NCBI GenBank assembly: GCA_030068075.1
Contig: CM057825.1
Coordinates: 126,440,739-126,504,738, forward strand
DNA length: 64,000 nucleotides
Direction of reading: 5' to 3'
From: Paguma larvata
Lineage: Eukaryota; Chordata; Mammalia; Carnivora; Viverridae
This document shows positions 24,399-31,705 of this stretch, one piece after another; within the stretch, counting starts at the first letter, position 1, and each line of letters opens with the position of its first letter. A model generated the notes under the pieces. That model ran no database searches, was not told the DNA's origin, and saw only the letters and a list, made by a program, of their open reading frames with translations. The translations under genes were made by a program, and so were the position numbers.

Positions 24399-25260
24399 CC
24401 CCCTGTTTTATTTCTTCACAAGCAGGTCAGCACTACCTGAAACCATCCTTTTCCTTGATTTATTGGCCTATTCACTGTTTTACCCTCCTTAGAGCATAAG
24501 CTCTGTTGAGAGCAGAGATGGTGTCTCCAGGGTCTAACACAAGAGTATATAGGTGCTTAATAAACACCGTGAATGATATTATGCTAAGTGTTTTACAAAG
24601 TTTTCTTCCTTTAAACAGAGCAGAGGAGTGGGGAGAGGCAAAGAAAAAAAAATAAAATAAACACACCAGTATCCTACTAATGACTCTCAAAGTTGCACCC
24701 CAAAATGTTTCATGGGGGTTAGCGGGTTTAAAACTGGAGGAAGCTACATTGCTAAGAAAACGTGTATGTGGAAACAAGTTTCAAACACCAACAAAAAATT
24801 AGGAGTCAGTTTGCCATCAATGACTGCATTCGCTTGATGATTCAAACAGCCCAGGGAACTCTTTCCAAATCTACGCGAACAAAAGGGGCGGGATGAGGTA
24901 GTAACCGAGCCCTCTGGGACGCTAAGCGGGAGCCCACCGGGGAGAAAAGGTGACTGTGGAACGGAGAACAGATGCATTTTCCCAGCTCCTCTCCCACTTT
25001 TACTACCCGCTTAAGGGCACGGGCCCACTCTCGAGAACTTGAGATGACCCTCTAGCCCGCTGCTCCCAGGACTCCGTCAGCTCGGCCCCAGGCCCTTTCG
25101 CATCCGCTTTCCCAACCCCGGTCCCGGGCTTTGGTCCCAGATGCGCAGAAGAAAGCGTCCCGGACTCTCACCCAGTCCTCGACGCCCCCAGCGTCTTGAC
25201 TGCAGAGGCCGAGGCTGCCGCATCTCCGGGCAACCGCGTGTGAAGCAGCGGGGCCGCCAT
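1365..25260 (-). CDS. RRN3: RRN3 / TIF-IA, RNA polymerase I transcription initiation factor (15 exons, 3' end outside window)
   Basis: RRN3 binds initiation-competent RNA polymerase I and bridges it to the promoter-bound selectivity factor in the nucleolus, so it controls rRNA synthesis. I recognised it from conserved stretches such as FNSPPRKTVRFGG, WLLEFRSSIMYLTKDFEQL, NRSQTVVEEYLAFLGNL, LPTHASCHVQFFMFYLCSF and NPAIIRQAAGNYIGSFLARA. Fifteen exons join with consistent phases and GT-AG borders into 517 complete codons plus two bases. The family length is about 650 residues, so the C-terminal exons lie before position 1. Residues known to be phosphorylated in the human protein fall at the same numbers here: Ser44 in NSPP (CDK), Ser170 and Ser172 in VSDSDDEDD (CK2), Thr200 in STPW (JNK). 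No stop codon or frameshift was seen, so this looks like the functional locus and not a processed copy. The family fold is a HEAT-repeat superhelix; that is knowledge of the family, not visible here. Confidence 0.96.
2185..2305 (-). mobile_element. Short CAN SINE without the CT-rich body
   Basis: Reverse tRNA-related head (GAACCTCATGTTGGGTGCAG on the minus strand) with the characteristic ATTTACTTAGG junction. It lacks the CT tract of longer copies. Confidence 0.7.
2555..2720 (-). mobile_element. MER5A-like hAT DNA transposon fragment
   Basis: GTGGTTCTCAAC terminal sequence followed by the GTTTGTAGTTGTCACAAC core typical of MER5A in reverse. Confidence 0.6.
3374..3558 (-). CDS. RRN3: RRN3 coding exon 14 (residues 420-482)
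   Basis: Encodes TVKSCLDLLVNWLHMYLN through SGNLKE. Acceptor CCCTAG, donor GTCAGTG. Confidence 0.96.
4502..4632 (-). CDS. RRN3: RRN3 coding exon 13 (residues 377-420)
   Basis: Encodes GFAEAFLEHLWKKLQDPNN through ARAKFIPL. Ends two bases into Ile420. Acceptor TATAG, donor GTAAGTAA. Confidence 0.97.
5187..5411 (-). mobile_element. CAN SINE (SINEC type)
   Basis: Description that applies to the long copies listed below: a poly-T start (the tail on the other strand), TTTTGAGAGAGA, the GAGCCC...GGGGCTCGAAC promoter-B-box region, CATGACCTGAGC, and a GCGCCCC end. These are tRNA-Lys-derived, L1-mobilised carnivore SINEs. This copy has a 30-bp GA run and a decayed head. Confidence 0.88.
5668..5891 (-). 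mobile_element. CAN SINE with target-site duplication
   Basis: Ends GGCGCCCC. Flanked by TGCAGGGGACTT and TGCAGGGGATTT, a nearly intact target-site duplication. Confidence 0.93.
6195..6325 (-). CDS. RRN3: RRN3 coding exon 12 (residues 333-376)
   Basis: Encodes KIDNNKTKDLYRDLITIF through CHVQFFMFYLCSFKL. Acceptor CTCTAG, donor GTGAGTA. Confidence 0.96.
6570..6771 (-). mobile_element. CAN SINE
   Basis: Ends CCAGGTGCCCC. Lies between RRN3 exons 11 and 12, close to the exon 12 acceptor side. Confidence 0.9.
7161..7381 (+). mobile_element. CAN SINE, sense to plus strand
   Basis: Head GGGGCATCTGGGTGGCTCTA, long CT tract with CACACG, A-rich tail. Confidence 0.9.
7785..7985 (+). mobile_element. 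MIR SINE
   Basis: Contains CCCACCACTTTCAAGCTATG followed by GGCAAGTTCCTCTCTCTAAA and TTTTCCTCCTC, the MIR core order. Confidence 0.6.
7991..8129 (-). CDS. RRN3: RRN3 coding exon 11 (residues 287-333)
   Basis: Begins DEDEDPDCDAKAGPQRLD and continues to AERLDILLALLLSYIKDVC, then RVDG. Acceptor TAAAG, donor GTAACG (a weaker donor than the others). Confidence 0.94.
8208..8299 (-). mobile_element. Short CAN SINE
   Basis: Poly-T, TAAGTAATCTCTGTACTCAA and a tRNA-like part ending GGCACCCC. No CT body. Confidence 0.75.
9041..9210 (+). mobile_element. CAN SINE
   Basis: CACCTGGGCGGCTCAGTCGG head and CTCTCTCTCCC body, ending in an A run. Located 120 bp from RRN3 exon 10. Confidence 0.88.
9331..9423 (-). 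CDS. RRN3: RRN3 coding exon 10 (residues 256-286, fast-evolving linker)
   Basis: Encodes VSASRQDIEDAEEAATQ, then a Gly-rich stretch, then AAEGLFSM. It is the least conserved part seen here, as expected for the acidic linker of the family. It is GC-rich compared with the neighbouring exons. Acceptor CGTAG, donor GTCAGTG. Confidence 0.9.
10720..11210 (+). mobile_element. L2 LINE 3' fragment split by a SINE
   Basis: CAGGAACGCCTTCCTGACC, then GACGGCATTTACTGCGACCG, then (after the SINE at 10830-11119) TAATTAATGCCTTGTTCCTC follow L2 3' order. Confidence 0.5.
10830..11119 (-). mobile_element. CAN SINE with expanded GA tract
   Basis: Longer than its neighbours because of a (GA)n/(GGGAGA)n expansion at 10873-10960. 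Ends GGCGCCCC. Confidence 0.92.
11355..11453 (-). CDS. RRN3: RRN3 coding exon 9 (residues 223-255)
   Basis: Thirty-three codons beginning ECYVHNLLRISVYFPTLR and ending KLLKLD. Phase 0 both ends. Acceptor TTTTAG, donor GTAAGTA. Confidence 0.95.
11541..11745 (-). mobile_element. CAN SINE
   Basis: TTTAAGTTTATTATTTTGAG start, CACCCGGGTGCCCC end. Sits 90 bp upstream of RRN3 exon 9. Confidence 0.9.
12022..12223 (-). mobile_element. CAN SINE inside L1
   Basis: TTTTAATGTTTACTTATTTT start, GCCAGGCGCCCC end; L1 sequence continues on both sides. Confidence 0.9.
12930..13116 (-). mobile_element. CAN SINE inside L1, with duplication
   Basis: Flanked by AGTTCTTTATATATTCTA (12911-12928) and AGTTCTTCATATATTCTA (13118-13135). 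Confidence 0.92.
13389..13408. repeat. Poly-G tract
   Basis: About 20 consecutive G inside the antisense L1. Possible sequencing-length uncertainty. Confidence 0.85.
13728..13908 (+). mobile_element. CAN SINE
   Basis: GGGCTCCTGGGTGACTCTGT head, AAATAAATAA tail. Immediately followed by a second copy. Confidence 0.85.
13912..14098 (+). mobile_element. CAN SINE, head-to-tail with preceding copy
   Basis: GAGGCGCCTTGGTGGCTCAG head begins four bases after the previous tail, as when a SINE lands in an A-rich tail. Confidence 0.87.
14538..14734 (-). mobile_element. CAN SINE
   Basis: GAGAGAGAAAGAGAGAG start, GCCACCCAGGCAACCC end. Confidence 0.87.
15139..15208 (-). CDS. RRN3: RRN3 coding exon 8 (residues 199-222)
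   Basis: Encodes TPWFLMPILVEKFPFVRK and SERTL. Thr200, the JNK site in human TIF-IA, is its first complete codon. Acceptor ATTAG, donor GTAAGA. Confidence 0.95.
16028..16091 (-). CDS. RRN3: RRN3 coding exon 7 (residues 178-199)
   Basis: Encodes LPATFDTCHRALQIIARYVP and splits Ser199. Acceptor TTGTAG, donor GTGAGTA. Confidence 0.94.
16460..16519 (-). CDS. RRN3: RRN3 coding exon 6 (residues 158-178, acidic CK2-site exon)
   Basis: Encodes RVVIKEGDVDVSDSDDEDD. The two serines in the acidic run are residues 170 and 172, the CK2 sites described for human TIF-IA. Donor GTGAGTA. Confidence 0.95.
16928..17057 (-). CDS. RRN3: RRN3 coding exon 5 (residues 115-158)
   Basis: Encodes RLQWLNRSQTVVEEYLAF through MIASHFVP. 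Ends one base into codon 158, before GTAAGTG. Confidence 0.95.
17167..17256 (-). CDS. RRN3: RRN3 coding exon 4 (residues 85-114)
   Basis: Thirty codons beginning DDQIINWLLEFRSS and ending INILL. Acceptor is CTGAAG and donor GTAAGT. Intron 3 upstream is over 5 kb and holds SINEs, MIR and MER5A. Confidence 0.95.
17372..17585 (+). mobile_element. CAN SINE
   Basis: GGGGCGCCTGGGGGGCTCAG head; body ends AAAATAAATAAATAAA. Starts about 115 bp upstream of RRN3 exon 4. Confidence 0.93.
17683..17880 (+). mobile_element. CAN SINE
   Basis: GGGGCCTGAGTGGCTCAATC head, AAATAAATAAATAAAC tail. Confidence 0.88.
17995..18110 (+). mobile_element. Short CAN SINE
   Basis: GGACACCTAGCTGGCTCAGC head, GAGTTCAAGCCCCATGTTG B-box part, ACTTAAAATAA end; no CT body. 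Confidence 0.82.
18113..18350 (+). mobile_element. CAN SINE
   Basis: Begins GGGGGACGTGGATGGTTCAG three bases after the preceding short copy. Confidence 0.87.
18447..18665 (+). mobile_element. CAN SINE
   Basis: GGGCTGCCTGGGTGGTTCAG head, AAATAAACATAAAAAAATAA tail. Confidence 0.92.
18758..18934 (-). mobile_element. CAN SINE, 5'-complete, tail lost
   Basis: GAGCGGGGGAGGGGCAGAG to GGCGCCCC; the poly-T side is missing. Confidence 0.88.
19100..19265 (-). mobile_element. MIR SINE
   Basis: CAGTTTACAGCTGAGGAAAC and a later AGGTTCGAAGC block are in reverse MIR order. Confidence 0.7.
20160..20360 (-). mobile_element. MIR SINE
   Basis: CCAGGTACTGCTCTAACA, GTATTAAGTCGTTTAATCC, AGATGGGAGCACTGCGGCAC and CAAAGCCAGTAAGGGAGGAG match MIR in reverse. 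Confidence 0.7.
21235..21440 (+). mobile_element. CAN SINE
   Basis: GGGGCGCCTGGGTGGCTCAG head. Flanked by AGTGGGCAGC on both sides (before 21235 and at 21441), its target duplication. Confidence 0.94.
21640..21835 (-). mobile_element. MIR SINE
   Basis: AACTCACTGGATCCTCTCA, GAAGAAAACAGAGGCAGAG, GTTGCCCAAGACCACACGC in reverse MIR order. Confidence 0.75.
22069..22285 (+). mobile_element. CAN SINE
   Basis: GGGGCGCCTGGGTGGCTCAG head, TCAAAACTAAAAGAACATTT tail. Confidence 0.94.
22297..22520 (+). mobile_element. MER5A hAT DNA transposon
   Basis: Nearly full length: CAGGGATTCTCAACCTGAGG at the left, GTGACAACCAGACACGTCTC in the core, GGCTGAGAACCACTGC at the right end, with inverted terminal bases. 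Confidence 0.8.
22615..22671 (-). CDS. RRN3: RRN3 coding exon 3 (residues 66-84)
   Basis: Nineteen codons, GETHDFELLKNQLSDPDIK, phase 0 at both ends. Acceptor TTTAG, donor GTAATT. Confidence 0.93.
23238..23460 (+). mobile_element. CAN SINE with perfect target-site duplication
   Basis: GAAATAAAACACTCTG occurs directly before the head and directly after the A-rich tail (about 23221-23236 and 23459-23474). A young-looking copy, though its head has a small rearrangement (GTTGGCGCTGAAGTTGG). Confidence 0.93.
23781..23886 (-). CDS. RRN3: RRN3 coding exon 2 (residues 30-65)
   Basis: Acceptor CTACAG, donor GTAAGAGG. Encodes LSDMLTLENDFFNSPPRK and then a segment ending LLKYKK. Contains the Ser44-Pro site. 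Confidence 0.95.
24000..24570 (+). mobile_element. L2 LINE 3' end with (CT)n
   Basis: CCTCACTTAAAATACACATCC, CTGGCCTCCTCTCCAACCAC, CTTCAAACCTGCCAAGCTGA, GAGCATAAGCTCTGTTGAGA and TAGGTGCTTAATAAACACCG follow L2 3' order. A (CT)n tract at 24359-24395 interrupts it. Confidence 0.75.
24359..24395. repeat. (CT)n microsatellite
   Basis: About 18 uninterrupted CT units in RRN3 intron 1, 0.9 kb from exon 1. Confidence 0.95.
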
Positions 25261-25580
25261 TGGGCCCGACAAGCGCGACGACTGCGCCTCTCGCCGGAAG
25301 TCGTGGGCCTTCCAGCAGGCCCTGTGGCCCGGAAGATGCGCGCGCGAGCGGCGGCCTTCAGCCAATCAGGAGCGCCACGTGAGCGCTAGGTGGTCCCGGC
25401 GGGCTAGAGCGCCGCCGAAGCTTTCTCCTCCCCGCCCGGCCTCCAGGCCCCTCCTCTCAGTTGGAGGACTTTCCGCGCTGCGCCTGGTGCGGGTGTGAGA
25501 GCCGCCACGGCGCTGCGAGAAGAGAGATCCTTGCGGCTCCGTCCAGCCCTGAGGGTCGCAAAGGAAGGTCAGGGACCCCT
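25060..25580 (-). promoter_or_regulatory. RRN3: RRN3 CpG-rich promoter region
   Basis: GC- and CpG-rich sequence surrounds exon 1. Upstream of the ATG on the RRN3 side are CCGGAAGT at 25294-25301 and CCCGGAAG at 25329-25336 (both ETS/GABP-like), and CCAAT at 25362-25366 (written on the plus strand). The ATG itself lies in AATGGCGGCC, a YY1-like context. No TATA box is apparent. The transcription start is not defined by sequence alone. Confidence 0.65.
25172..25260 (-). CDS. RRN3: RRN3 coding exon 1 (residues 1-30)
   Basis: Begins ATGGCGGCC (MAAPLLHTRLPGDAAAS...) and ends ...ASRTG, with codon 30 split after two bases before a GTGAGAG donor. The N-terminal MAAPLLHTRLPGDAAA matches mammalian RRN3. 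An in-frame ATG at 25365 lies upstream in the CpG-rich 5' region, but the conserved protein starts at 25260. Confidence 0.93.
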
Positions 25581-25599
25581 AGTGGACCCTAGTGGTCGG

Positions 25600-25780
25600 G
25601 TGCCGCGAGTATTTTCTTTTTGGAGTCAAATCATCCCTTGGTCAAACTGAAGAAACCAAAGCTCTCGTTAACATCCGCACGCAGAGAGATGGGGCGGCCG
25701 GGATTCGAACTAGGCTGCTCCATCCTGGGGGGCTCTATACCCTCTGCGCTATCCTCATAGACCTTCGAACTCATCTTATC
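25600..25780 (-). mobile_element. MIR SINE just upstream of RRN3
   Basis: On the minus strand it reads GATAGCGCAGAGGGTATAGA, then AGTTCGAATCCCGGC, then GGTTTCTTCAGTTTGACC: tRNA-like head and MIR core. The A- and B-box-like parts resemble a tRNA but the stems do not pair, so I call it MIR. Confidence 0.6.
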
Positions 25781-25880
25781 TTTGCGGAAACCGCGGTTTG
25801 ACGGAGCAACTTAGCCAGAAACCTCAGAGCTGAAATCTAAGAGAGGAGACAGTTTTCAAGAGGTGTTAGCCCTTGAACTT

Positions 25881-26096
25881 ATTTTTTTTTTAATTTATTC
25901 ATTAATTTTGAGAGGGAGATAGAAAGCATAAGTAGGGAAGAGGCAGAGAGAGGAGAGGAAGTGAGAATCTCAAGCAGGCGCCACACCGCCAATGCGGAGC
26001 CCGGTGAGGGGCTCCATACGACAAACCATGAGTTCATGACCTGAGCTGAAATCCAGAGTCCTCAATAGCTAAACCGAATGAGCAACCCAGGCGCCG
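25881..26096 (-). mobile_element. CAN SINE
   Basis: TTAATTTATTCATTAATTTTG start, CCCAGGCGCCG end. Confidence 0.88.
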
Positions 26097-26682
26097 CTGA
26101 ACTTAAACTTTTAAGGGAGGGCCAGGAGTCCACCAGACCTGTTGCAAGCAGGGAAGGATTTTTTAGCATGTGGAACAGCAAGGGCCAAGGCATGGAGGGT
26201 GGGAAGGAAGCAGAAGGAAAGAGGAACTGCCCCTCCCCTTAGCTTCTAAGAATGGAAAATGTTGCAACCTTTGGAAACTGTATAGAATTATCAAAAGGAC
26301 ATTAAGCCAGCTACAGCAACGGGTTAAATATAAAGCACTGTTCTATTTTGCAACAGTGTAAAATAAGTAACACTCTCTCTGCCAACTGTGTGAGGCCCCA
26401 CCATTTCTTACCCCACTGGTTTAGGGTTCCTTCGGAAGTTGGGCAGAGGTTATCAGTGTCCTGAGAGCAGAGGAAATTGTATCCTGGCTCACAACCATCC
26501 CGCAAGACAGCCTTTGACTGGGAATACCTTCCCCTCCATCCCCAAAGCGGAGAGAAAAAAATTAAATTTCAATTCCTCATACATTATCAGTAGAAGTTTA
26601 AATCAGCATTGCTGAGCAATTGGACAATTAGTTCATTCTTTCATTTTTTTAAAGTCTGACATGCACAAAAGAATATAAATTA

Positions 26683-26903
26683 GGGGCTCATGGATGGCTC
26701 AGCAGGTTAAGCATCCGACTCTTGATTTTGGCTCAGGTCATGATTCCATAGTTCATGAGTTCAAGCCCCGTGTCCGGCTCCATGTTGACATTGCAAAACC
26801 TGCTTGGAATTCTCTCTCTCCCTCTCTCCCTTCTCTCAGAAGCCCCTGCTTCTGCCTGCACACGCTCTTGCTCTCTCTCTCAAATTAAAAAAAAAAAAAA
26901 AAA
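26683..26903 (+). mobile_element. CAN SINE
   Basis: GGGGCTCATGGATGGCTCAG head, A17-type tail. Confidence 0.9.
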
Positions 26904-26978
26904 GGAATATACATTAATGTAAGTTATAAAACATAATAAAATGAATACCTGTGCATAAACGTAACACCCAATTTATTA

Positions 26979-27193
26979 TTTTTATTTAAGTTTATTTATT
27001 TATTTATTTTGAGAGAGAGAGAGAGAGAGAGAGGCAGCATGAGTAGGAGAGAGGCAGAGAGGGAGAGACAGAATCCCAAGCAGGCTCTGCACTGCCAGCG
27101 CAGAGCCCAATGCGGAGCTAGAACTCATGAACCGCGAAATCATGAGCGGAGCTGAAACCCAGAGTTAGACGCTTGACCGACTGAGCCACCCCT
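26979..27193 (-). mobile_element. CAN SINE
   Basis: TTATTTATTTATTTATTTTG start, CGACTGAGCCACCCC end (last bases lost). Confidence 0.9.
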
Positions 27194-27328
27194 TTAGCAC
27201 CCAACTTATGAAACAGAACATGAACCTGTTCTATGGAAGCTTCCTGTGTGCTCCTCATAGGTCCACCTTCTCCCTGCTTCTTCCCAAAGGTAATTACTAT
27301 CCTAACTTTTTAAAACCATTTCAACTTT

Positions 27329-27552
27329 TGGGGCGCCTGGGTGGCTCAGTTAGTTGGGCCTCCGACTTCGGCTCAAGTCATGATCTCACGGTTCGTGAGT
27401 TGAGCCCCACGTCGGGCTCTGTGCTGACAGCTCGGAGCCTGGAGCAGCTTCAGATTCTGTGTGTGTGTCTCTCTCTCTGACCCGCCAGTGCTCATACTCT
27501 GTCTCTCTCCTTCTCTAAAAAATAAATAAACATTAAAAAAATAAAATAAAAC
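27329..27552 (+). mobile_element. CAN SINE with target-site duplication
   Basis: AAACCATTTCAACTTTT stands on both sides of the element. Confidence 0.95.
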
Positions 27553-27554
27553 CA

Positions 27555-28000
27555 TTTCAACTTTTCTTTAAGTAATTACCATATATATTCCTAAACTACA
27601 TATATGCTTTTGCTTGTCTTTCCATGATAAAATTATTTCCATTCTGCATTATACCTTTTATTGATTTCAGCCCATCTCTGTTGTATTAATTACGTTTCTG
27701 TGCCATGTAGCATTCCATTATATGAGTCTATCATGATTTATATATCCATTTTCCTATCACCAACATTTAGATTATTTTTCCTCCCCAACCCCCCCCCCCA
27801 TTATATACATTGCTGTGAACATGCTTCAGTCTCCTGAATCTTGTGTGTGGACATTTTTCTGGGGTAGAATTGTTGGCTTGGAGGGTATACAAGACATGGT
27901 TGAGTTTTCCGAAGTAGTTGTGCCAATATACATTCCAAGAAATATCTCCTTAAACTTGAGCATAGTTCCTTCCTTATTTTCCCAAAGCACAGTTAAGACT
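27555..28000 (-). mobile_element. L1 3' region, antisense
   Basis: CATTCCATTATATGAGTC, TGCTGTGAACATGCTTCAGT, GGTAGAATTGTTGGCTTGGA and AGTAGTTGTGCCAATATACA match antisense L1. Confidence 0.6.
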
Positions 28001-28227
28001 GTGAAAAATTTTTCAACAGAAGCCTCATCAGAATACAAGGAAAATCTGAAAACTAAGTAGCATAATTTGCTCTTGGGAGTTCTTTAGTTATAGCTCTACA
28101 TTGGGGATCCTCTACTCAGTTACCGTCTTCCATGGGCCAGCTCGTCTTGCAAGCCTCTTTTATCCAGGCTTGCCTTCCCTGGAGGCCCATCTCTTTTGGT
28201 CTCCAGTTCTAATCTAAGAAGGTGAAG

Positions 28228-28352
28228 ACGGAGTACTTGGCTGGCTCAGTCAGTAGGGCTTGGGACTCTTGATCTCAGGGTCATGAGTTCAAGCCCCATG
28301 CTGGGCATAGAGATTACTTTTGGAAGGAAGGAGGGAAGGAAGGAAGGAACGA
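28228..28352 (+). mobile_element. Short CAN SINE with GGAA-repeat tail
   Basis: TTGGCTGGCTCAGTCAGTAG, GTTCAAGCCCCATGCTGGGC, then a (GGAA)n tail. Confidence 0.82.
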
Positions 28353-28839
28353 ACGGAACAGCACGTAAAGACCGCCTTGCCCACAATACACTTGCTCGTT
28401 CACATCACTGTGCATGGCACTTGTTCATAATTGTTCTGAGCTGCTTCATTCCGGGATGAATTTTTGCTCTACTTTCATATACCCAGAAGACCCATTAAAC
28501 TGTTTTCCAAAAGAGCAGCCTTCCCCCAGAGATTAATTTTTTTTTTCTAGCTGCTATTACCTTTTATTGAGTACCCCCCTAGAGATGCATTTTACAATCA
28601 CCCCTAGAATAGTTCTGTCGGTGAACGTTTCCTGGCTTGAAAGTAACAGAAACTATCTCGAGCTAGCTTAAGCAGGAAAGGAGGATTTGAGTCTAAGGAT
28701 ACATGGTTTTCTTAAGGCAACAGAAAATAATTTCTCATTGGCCAAGTTTGAGTCGAGTGCCCTTCTCTAACTGGATCTAGAGAGGTGAGGTCATATTGTA
28801 CCAAATGGTTTCCAATGAATACTTGCTACGGATGAGAGG

Positions 28840-29009
28840 TAGTTTATTTATATTGAGAGAGAGCGCGCACGCGATTTTTTGAGAAGGGGAGGAGCAGAGA
28901 GAGGGAGAGAGAGAGAATCCCAAGCAGACACGGGGCTGGAACTCACAAACTAGGAGATCATGACCTGAGAAGAGTCAGCTGCTTAACCGACGACCCACCC
29001 AGGCGCCCC
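28840..29009 (-). mobile_element. CAN SINE, degraded
   Basis: TTTATTTATATTGAGAGAGAG start, CCAGGCGCCCC end, followed by a C tract at 29012-29025. Confidence 0.85.
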
Positions 29010-29025
29010 TGCCCCCCCCCCCCCC

Positions 29026-29290
29026 GTCCCCGATCTTAACCATTTTCAAGTGTACCATTCACTAGTGTTAAGCACATTCACCACGTTATACAACCACTTC
29101 CAGAATTCCTTTCATCTGAAACTCTTCACCTAGTAAACAACTTCCCCTTCTCCTTCCCCTCCCAGCAGCCACCATTCTTTCTGTCTCTGTGAATCGGATT
29201 CTGTCATATGACAAATGTCACAGAAGTGGAATCATACAGTATTTGTCTTGCTGCGACTGGCTTACTTTGCTTAGCGTAATGTCTTTGTTA
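29026..29290 (-). mobile_element. L1 3' end, antisense
   Basis: ACCATTTTCAAGTGTACCATT, GAATTCCTTTCATCTGAAAC, AAGTGGAATCATACAGTATT and TTTGCTTAGCGTAATG match the antisense L1 3' UTR, the same region as at 11.9-12.3 kb. Confidence 0.7.
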
Positions 29291-29342
29291 TTCTTTTTTC
29301 CAAATATCTTCAATGCATAGTCTTTCAGCCTGAGTTAATTTT

Positions 29343-29567
29343 ATTTTTAAAAAAATTTTTTTAAATGTTTTATTTATTTTTGAGGGCAGGAGAGACAAAG
29401 CATGAGCAGGGGAGGGGCAGAGAGAGAGGGAGACACAGAATCCGAAGCAGGCTCCAGGCTCCGAGCTGTCAGCACAGAGCCCGACGCAGGGCTGGAACCC
29501 ACAGACCGCGAGATCATGACCCGAGCCCAAGTCGGACGCTCAACCGACTGAGCCAGCCAGGCGCCCC
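29343..29567 (-). mobile_element. CAN SINE with target-site duplication
   Basis: TGAGTTAATTTT on both sides (29331-29342 and 29568-29579). Confidence 0.95.
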
Positions 29568-30658
29568 TGAGTTAATTTTTTTAAATTATAAATATAGAAA
29601 TACTGAAGCATAGGACGGAAAGGGGGAAGAAATATAAAACAGCTAAAATGTTTGGGAGTTTTGATCAAAAGTATCGTACCACCTGAAAACATGCTTTTGC
29701 CAGTAACTGGAAATTCCAAAAGAAATCTGTCCCTATATTTGAGCATTCTTGTGTAAATAACCTACTGATACAAAGAAAGAATATAAGAGGACACTCTCAA
29801 ATGAACTTTATTTGATTACCATTAAAATGTACAAACCAATCAGATTTTAAAAGCCTTGGGAAAAATAAAATCCTTGGGAAAATAGGAAAGTCGTGTCCAT
29901 TACATGAAATGAATATATAAATATAAATTGTGGCATGTTACAATGCATTGATTGTGTTGACTTTTCTGTTATTCGATGAGATCACAAAGTAATCTTAAAT
30001 TCAGAGTTACATTTTCCAGGGTCCATTTCTGTGGGAGCTACTCTTACTTTCGGGCTCACCTAGAGTTTGTGAGGCATTATTTTCTCCTTTCTCACGAGGA
30101 GTCTATTTTAAAAAACCAACTTATTTTAAAACAGAGGATGAGAGGACCGCACAGTTTGTTTAGAACAGCACGGTTATTATGGCTTAAAATTCTGGCAATA
30201 GCTTTAGGACGACCTGAAGCTGGATAACTCCCCCGACACTGACACATGTATACTTGGCAAAGGCCGTCCAGTAGGCCCGCTGGCCCCAGACGGATGCGGG
30301 ACTCTGTGTGGAGGTTTCCAAAATGAGGTTACGGTCAGTACTTGTGCTTTCATCAAGTTGGCACTTAAGTCTGTAGAAACGTTGGTGGTTCTGGGAAAAA
30401 AAAAAAAAAAAAGAAAAGTAATTTGTATTTGAGAGGATATTTATAAACAGAGTGGAACAAAACCATTACCGAGTTTGTGATTTTCCTTCTCTCTCTGGGA
30501 GCACGGCGGTCACTAGAGGAGTCAAACATAGATTGATGTGGAGTGTGACAGCTCAAGCTTTAATTGATGTTAAGGCTTACAACCTACACCTCATAAGAAA
30601 TCATACATCAATTAGACCTCAATTCCAGCTCCTCTGTTTGTGTGACATTGAGAAAATT

Positions 30659-30885
30659 GGGGCGCCTGGGTGGCTCAGTTGGTTAAGCGGCCGACTTCAG
30701 CTCAGGTCATGATCTCACGGTCTGTGGGTTCGAGCCCCACGTCAGGCTCTGTGCTGACGGCTCATCAGAGCCTGGAGCCTGCTTCGGTTTCCGTGTCTCC
30801 CTCTCTCTCTGCCCTTCCCCTGCTCATGCTCTGTCTCTATGTCTCTCAAAAAATAAAATAAAACGTTTAAAAAAAAAAAAAAGAG
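30659..30885 (+). mobile_element. CAN SINE
   Basis: GGGGCGCCTGGGTGGCTCAG head; carries the GGCTCATCAGAGCC insertion variant also seen at 33.5 and 59.5 kb. Confidence 0.95.
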
Positions 30886-31098
30886 GAAATTACTTACCCT
30901 TTCAATATCAAGTCTAGTTTCCTTGGAGACGACGATGGTGCCTACCTCTGATTGTTCGGACAAACAAAACAATGCCTGTACATTACTTAGTACCGTGTGT
31001 AAGGTATTATAACACCCAATAAACGTGAGCTATTGTTATTGACAAATGCCCCACGTGTGTGTTAATTCAAAATGGGAATATAAAGATAAATATAACAG

Positions 31099-31210
31099 GG
31101 GCTCCTGGCTGGCTCAGTTGGTAGACCGTGTGACTCTTCATCGTAGGGTCCCGAGTTCAAGCCCCATGTTAGGCATGGAGCCTCGTTAAAAAAATAAAAT
31201 AAACAAGATA
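31099..31210 (+). mobile_element. Short CAN SINE
   Basis: GGGGCTCCTGGCTGGCTCAG, AGTTCAAGCCCCATGTTAGG, then AAAAAATAAAATAAAC. Confidence 0.83.
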
Positions 31211-31344
31211 AATAAAACAAAGGTGAATAAGATCTTCAGGGTCTAAAAGATACCATAACTAATTAAGAGCTAATGAGTCCTCTGAGGATAAGATTTTTCT
31301 TTAAGTATCTCGTGAACTATGGAGCAATTTTTTTTATTATTCCA

Positions 31345-31705
31345 GATCAGGGTTCCTCAGCCTCACGGTAGCAATGTTTTGGGTGAGGTGATTCTGTGCT
31401 GTCATGGGTCCAGTGTCTTTTTTTTTTTTAATTTTTTTTAATGTTTATTTACTTTTGAGACATAGAGACAGAGCATGAGCAGAAGCGGCAGAGACAGAGG
31501 GAGACACAGAATCCAAAGCAGGCTCTAGGCTCCGAGCCGTCAGCACAGAGCCCGACGCGGGGCTCGAGCTCACAGACTGCGAGATCATGACCTGAGCCGA
31601 AGTCGGCCGCTCAATTGACTGAGCCACCCAGGCACCCCACAGGTCCAGTGTCTTGCAGCACCCCTGGTCTCTGCCCACTAGACACCAGGAGCACCCCTCC
31701 TCACT
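31345..31705 (+). mobile_element. MER5A hAT fragment split by a SINE
   Basis: CAGGGTTCCTCAGCCTCACG before, and TGCCCACTAGACACCAGGAG after the SINE at 31418-31639; both are MER5A landmarks in order. Confidence 0.65.
31418..31639 (-). mobile_element. CAN SINE inserted in MER5A
   Basis: GGTCCAGTGTCTT flanks it on both sides as target-site duplication. Confidence 0.95.
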
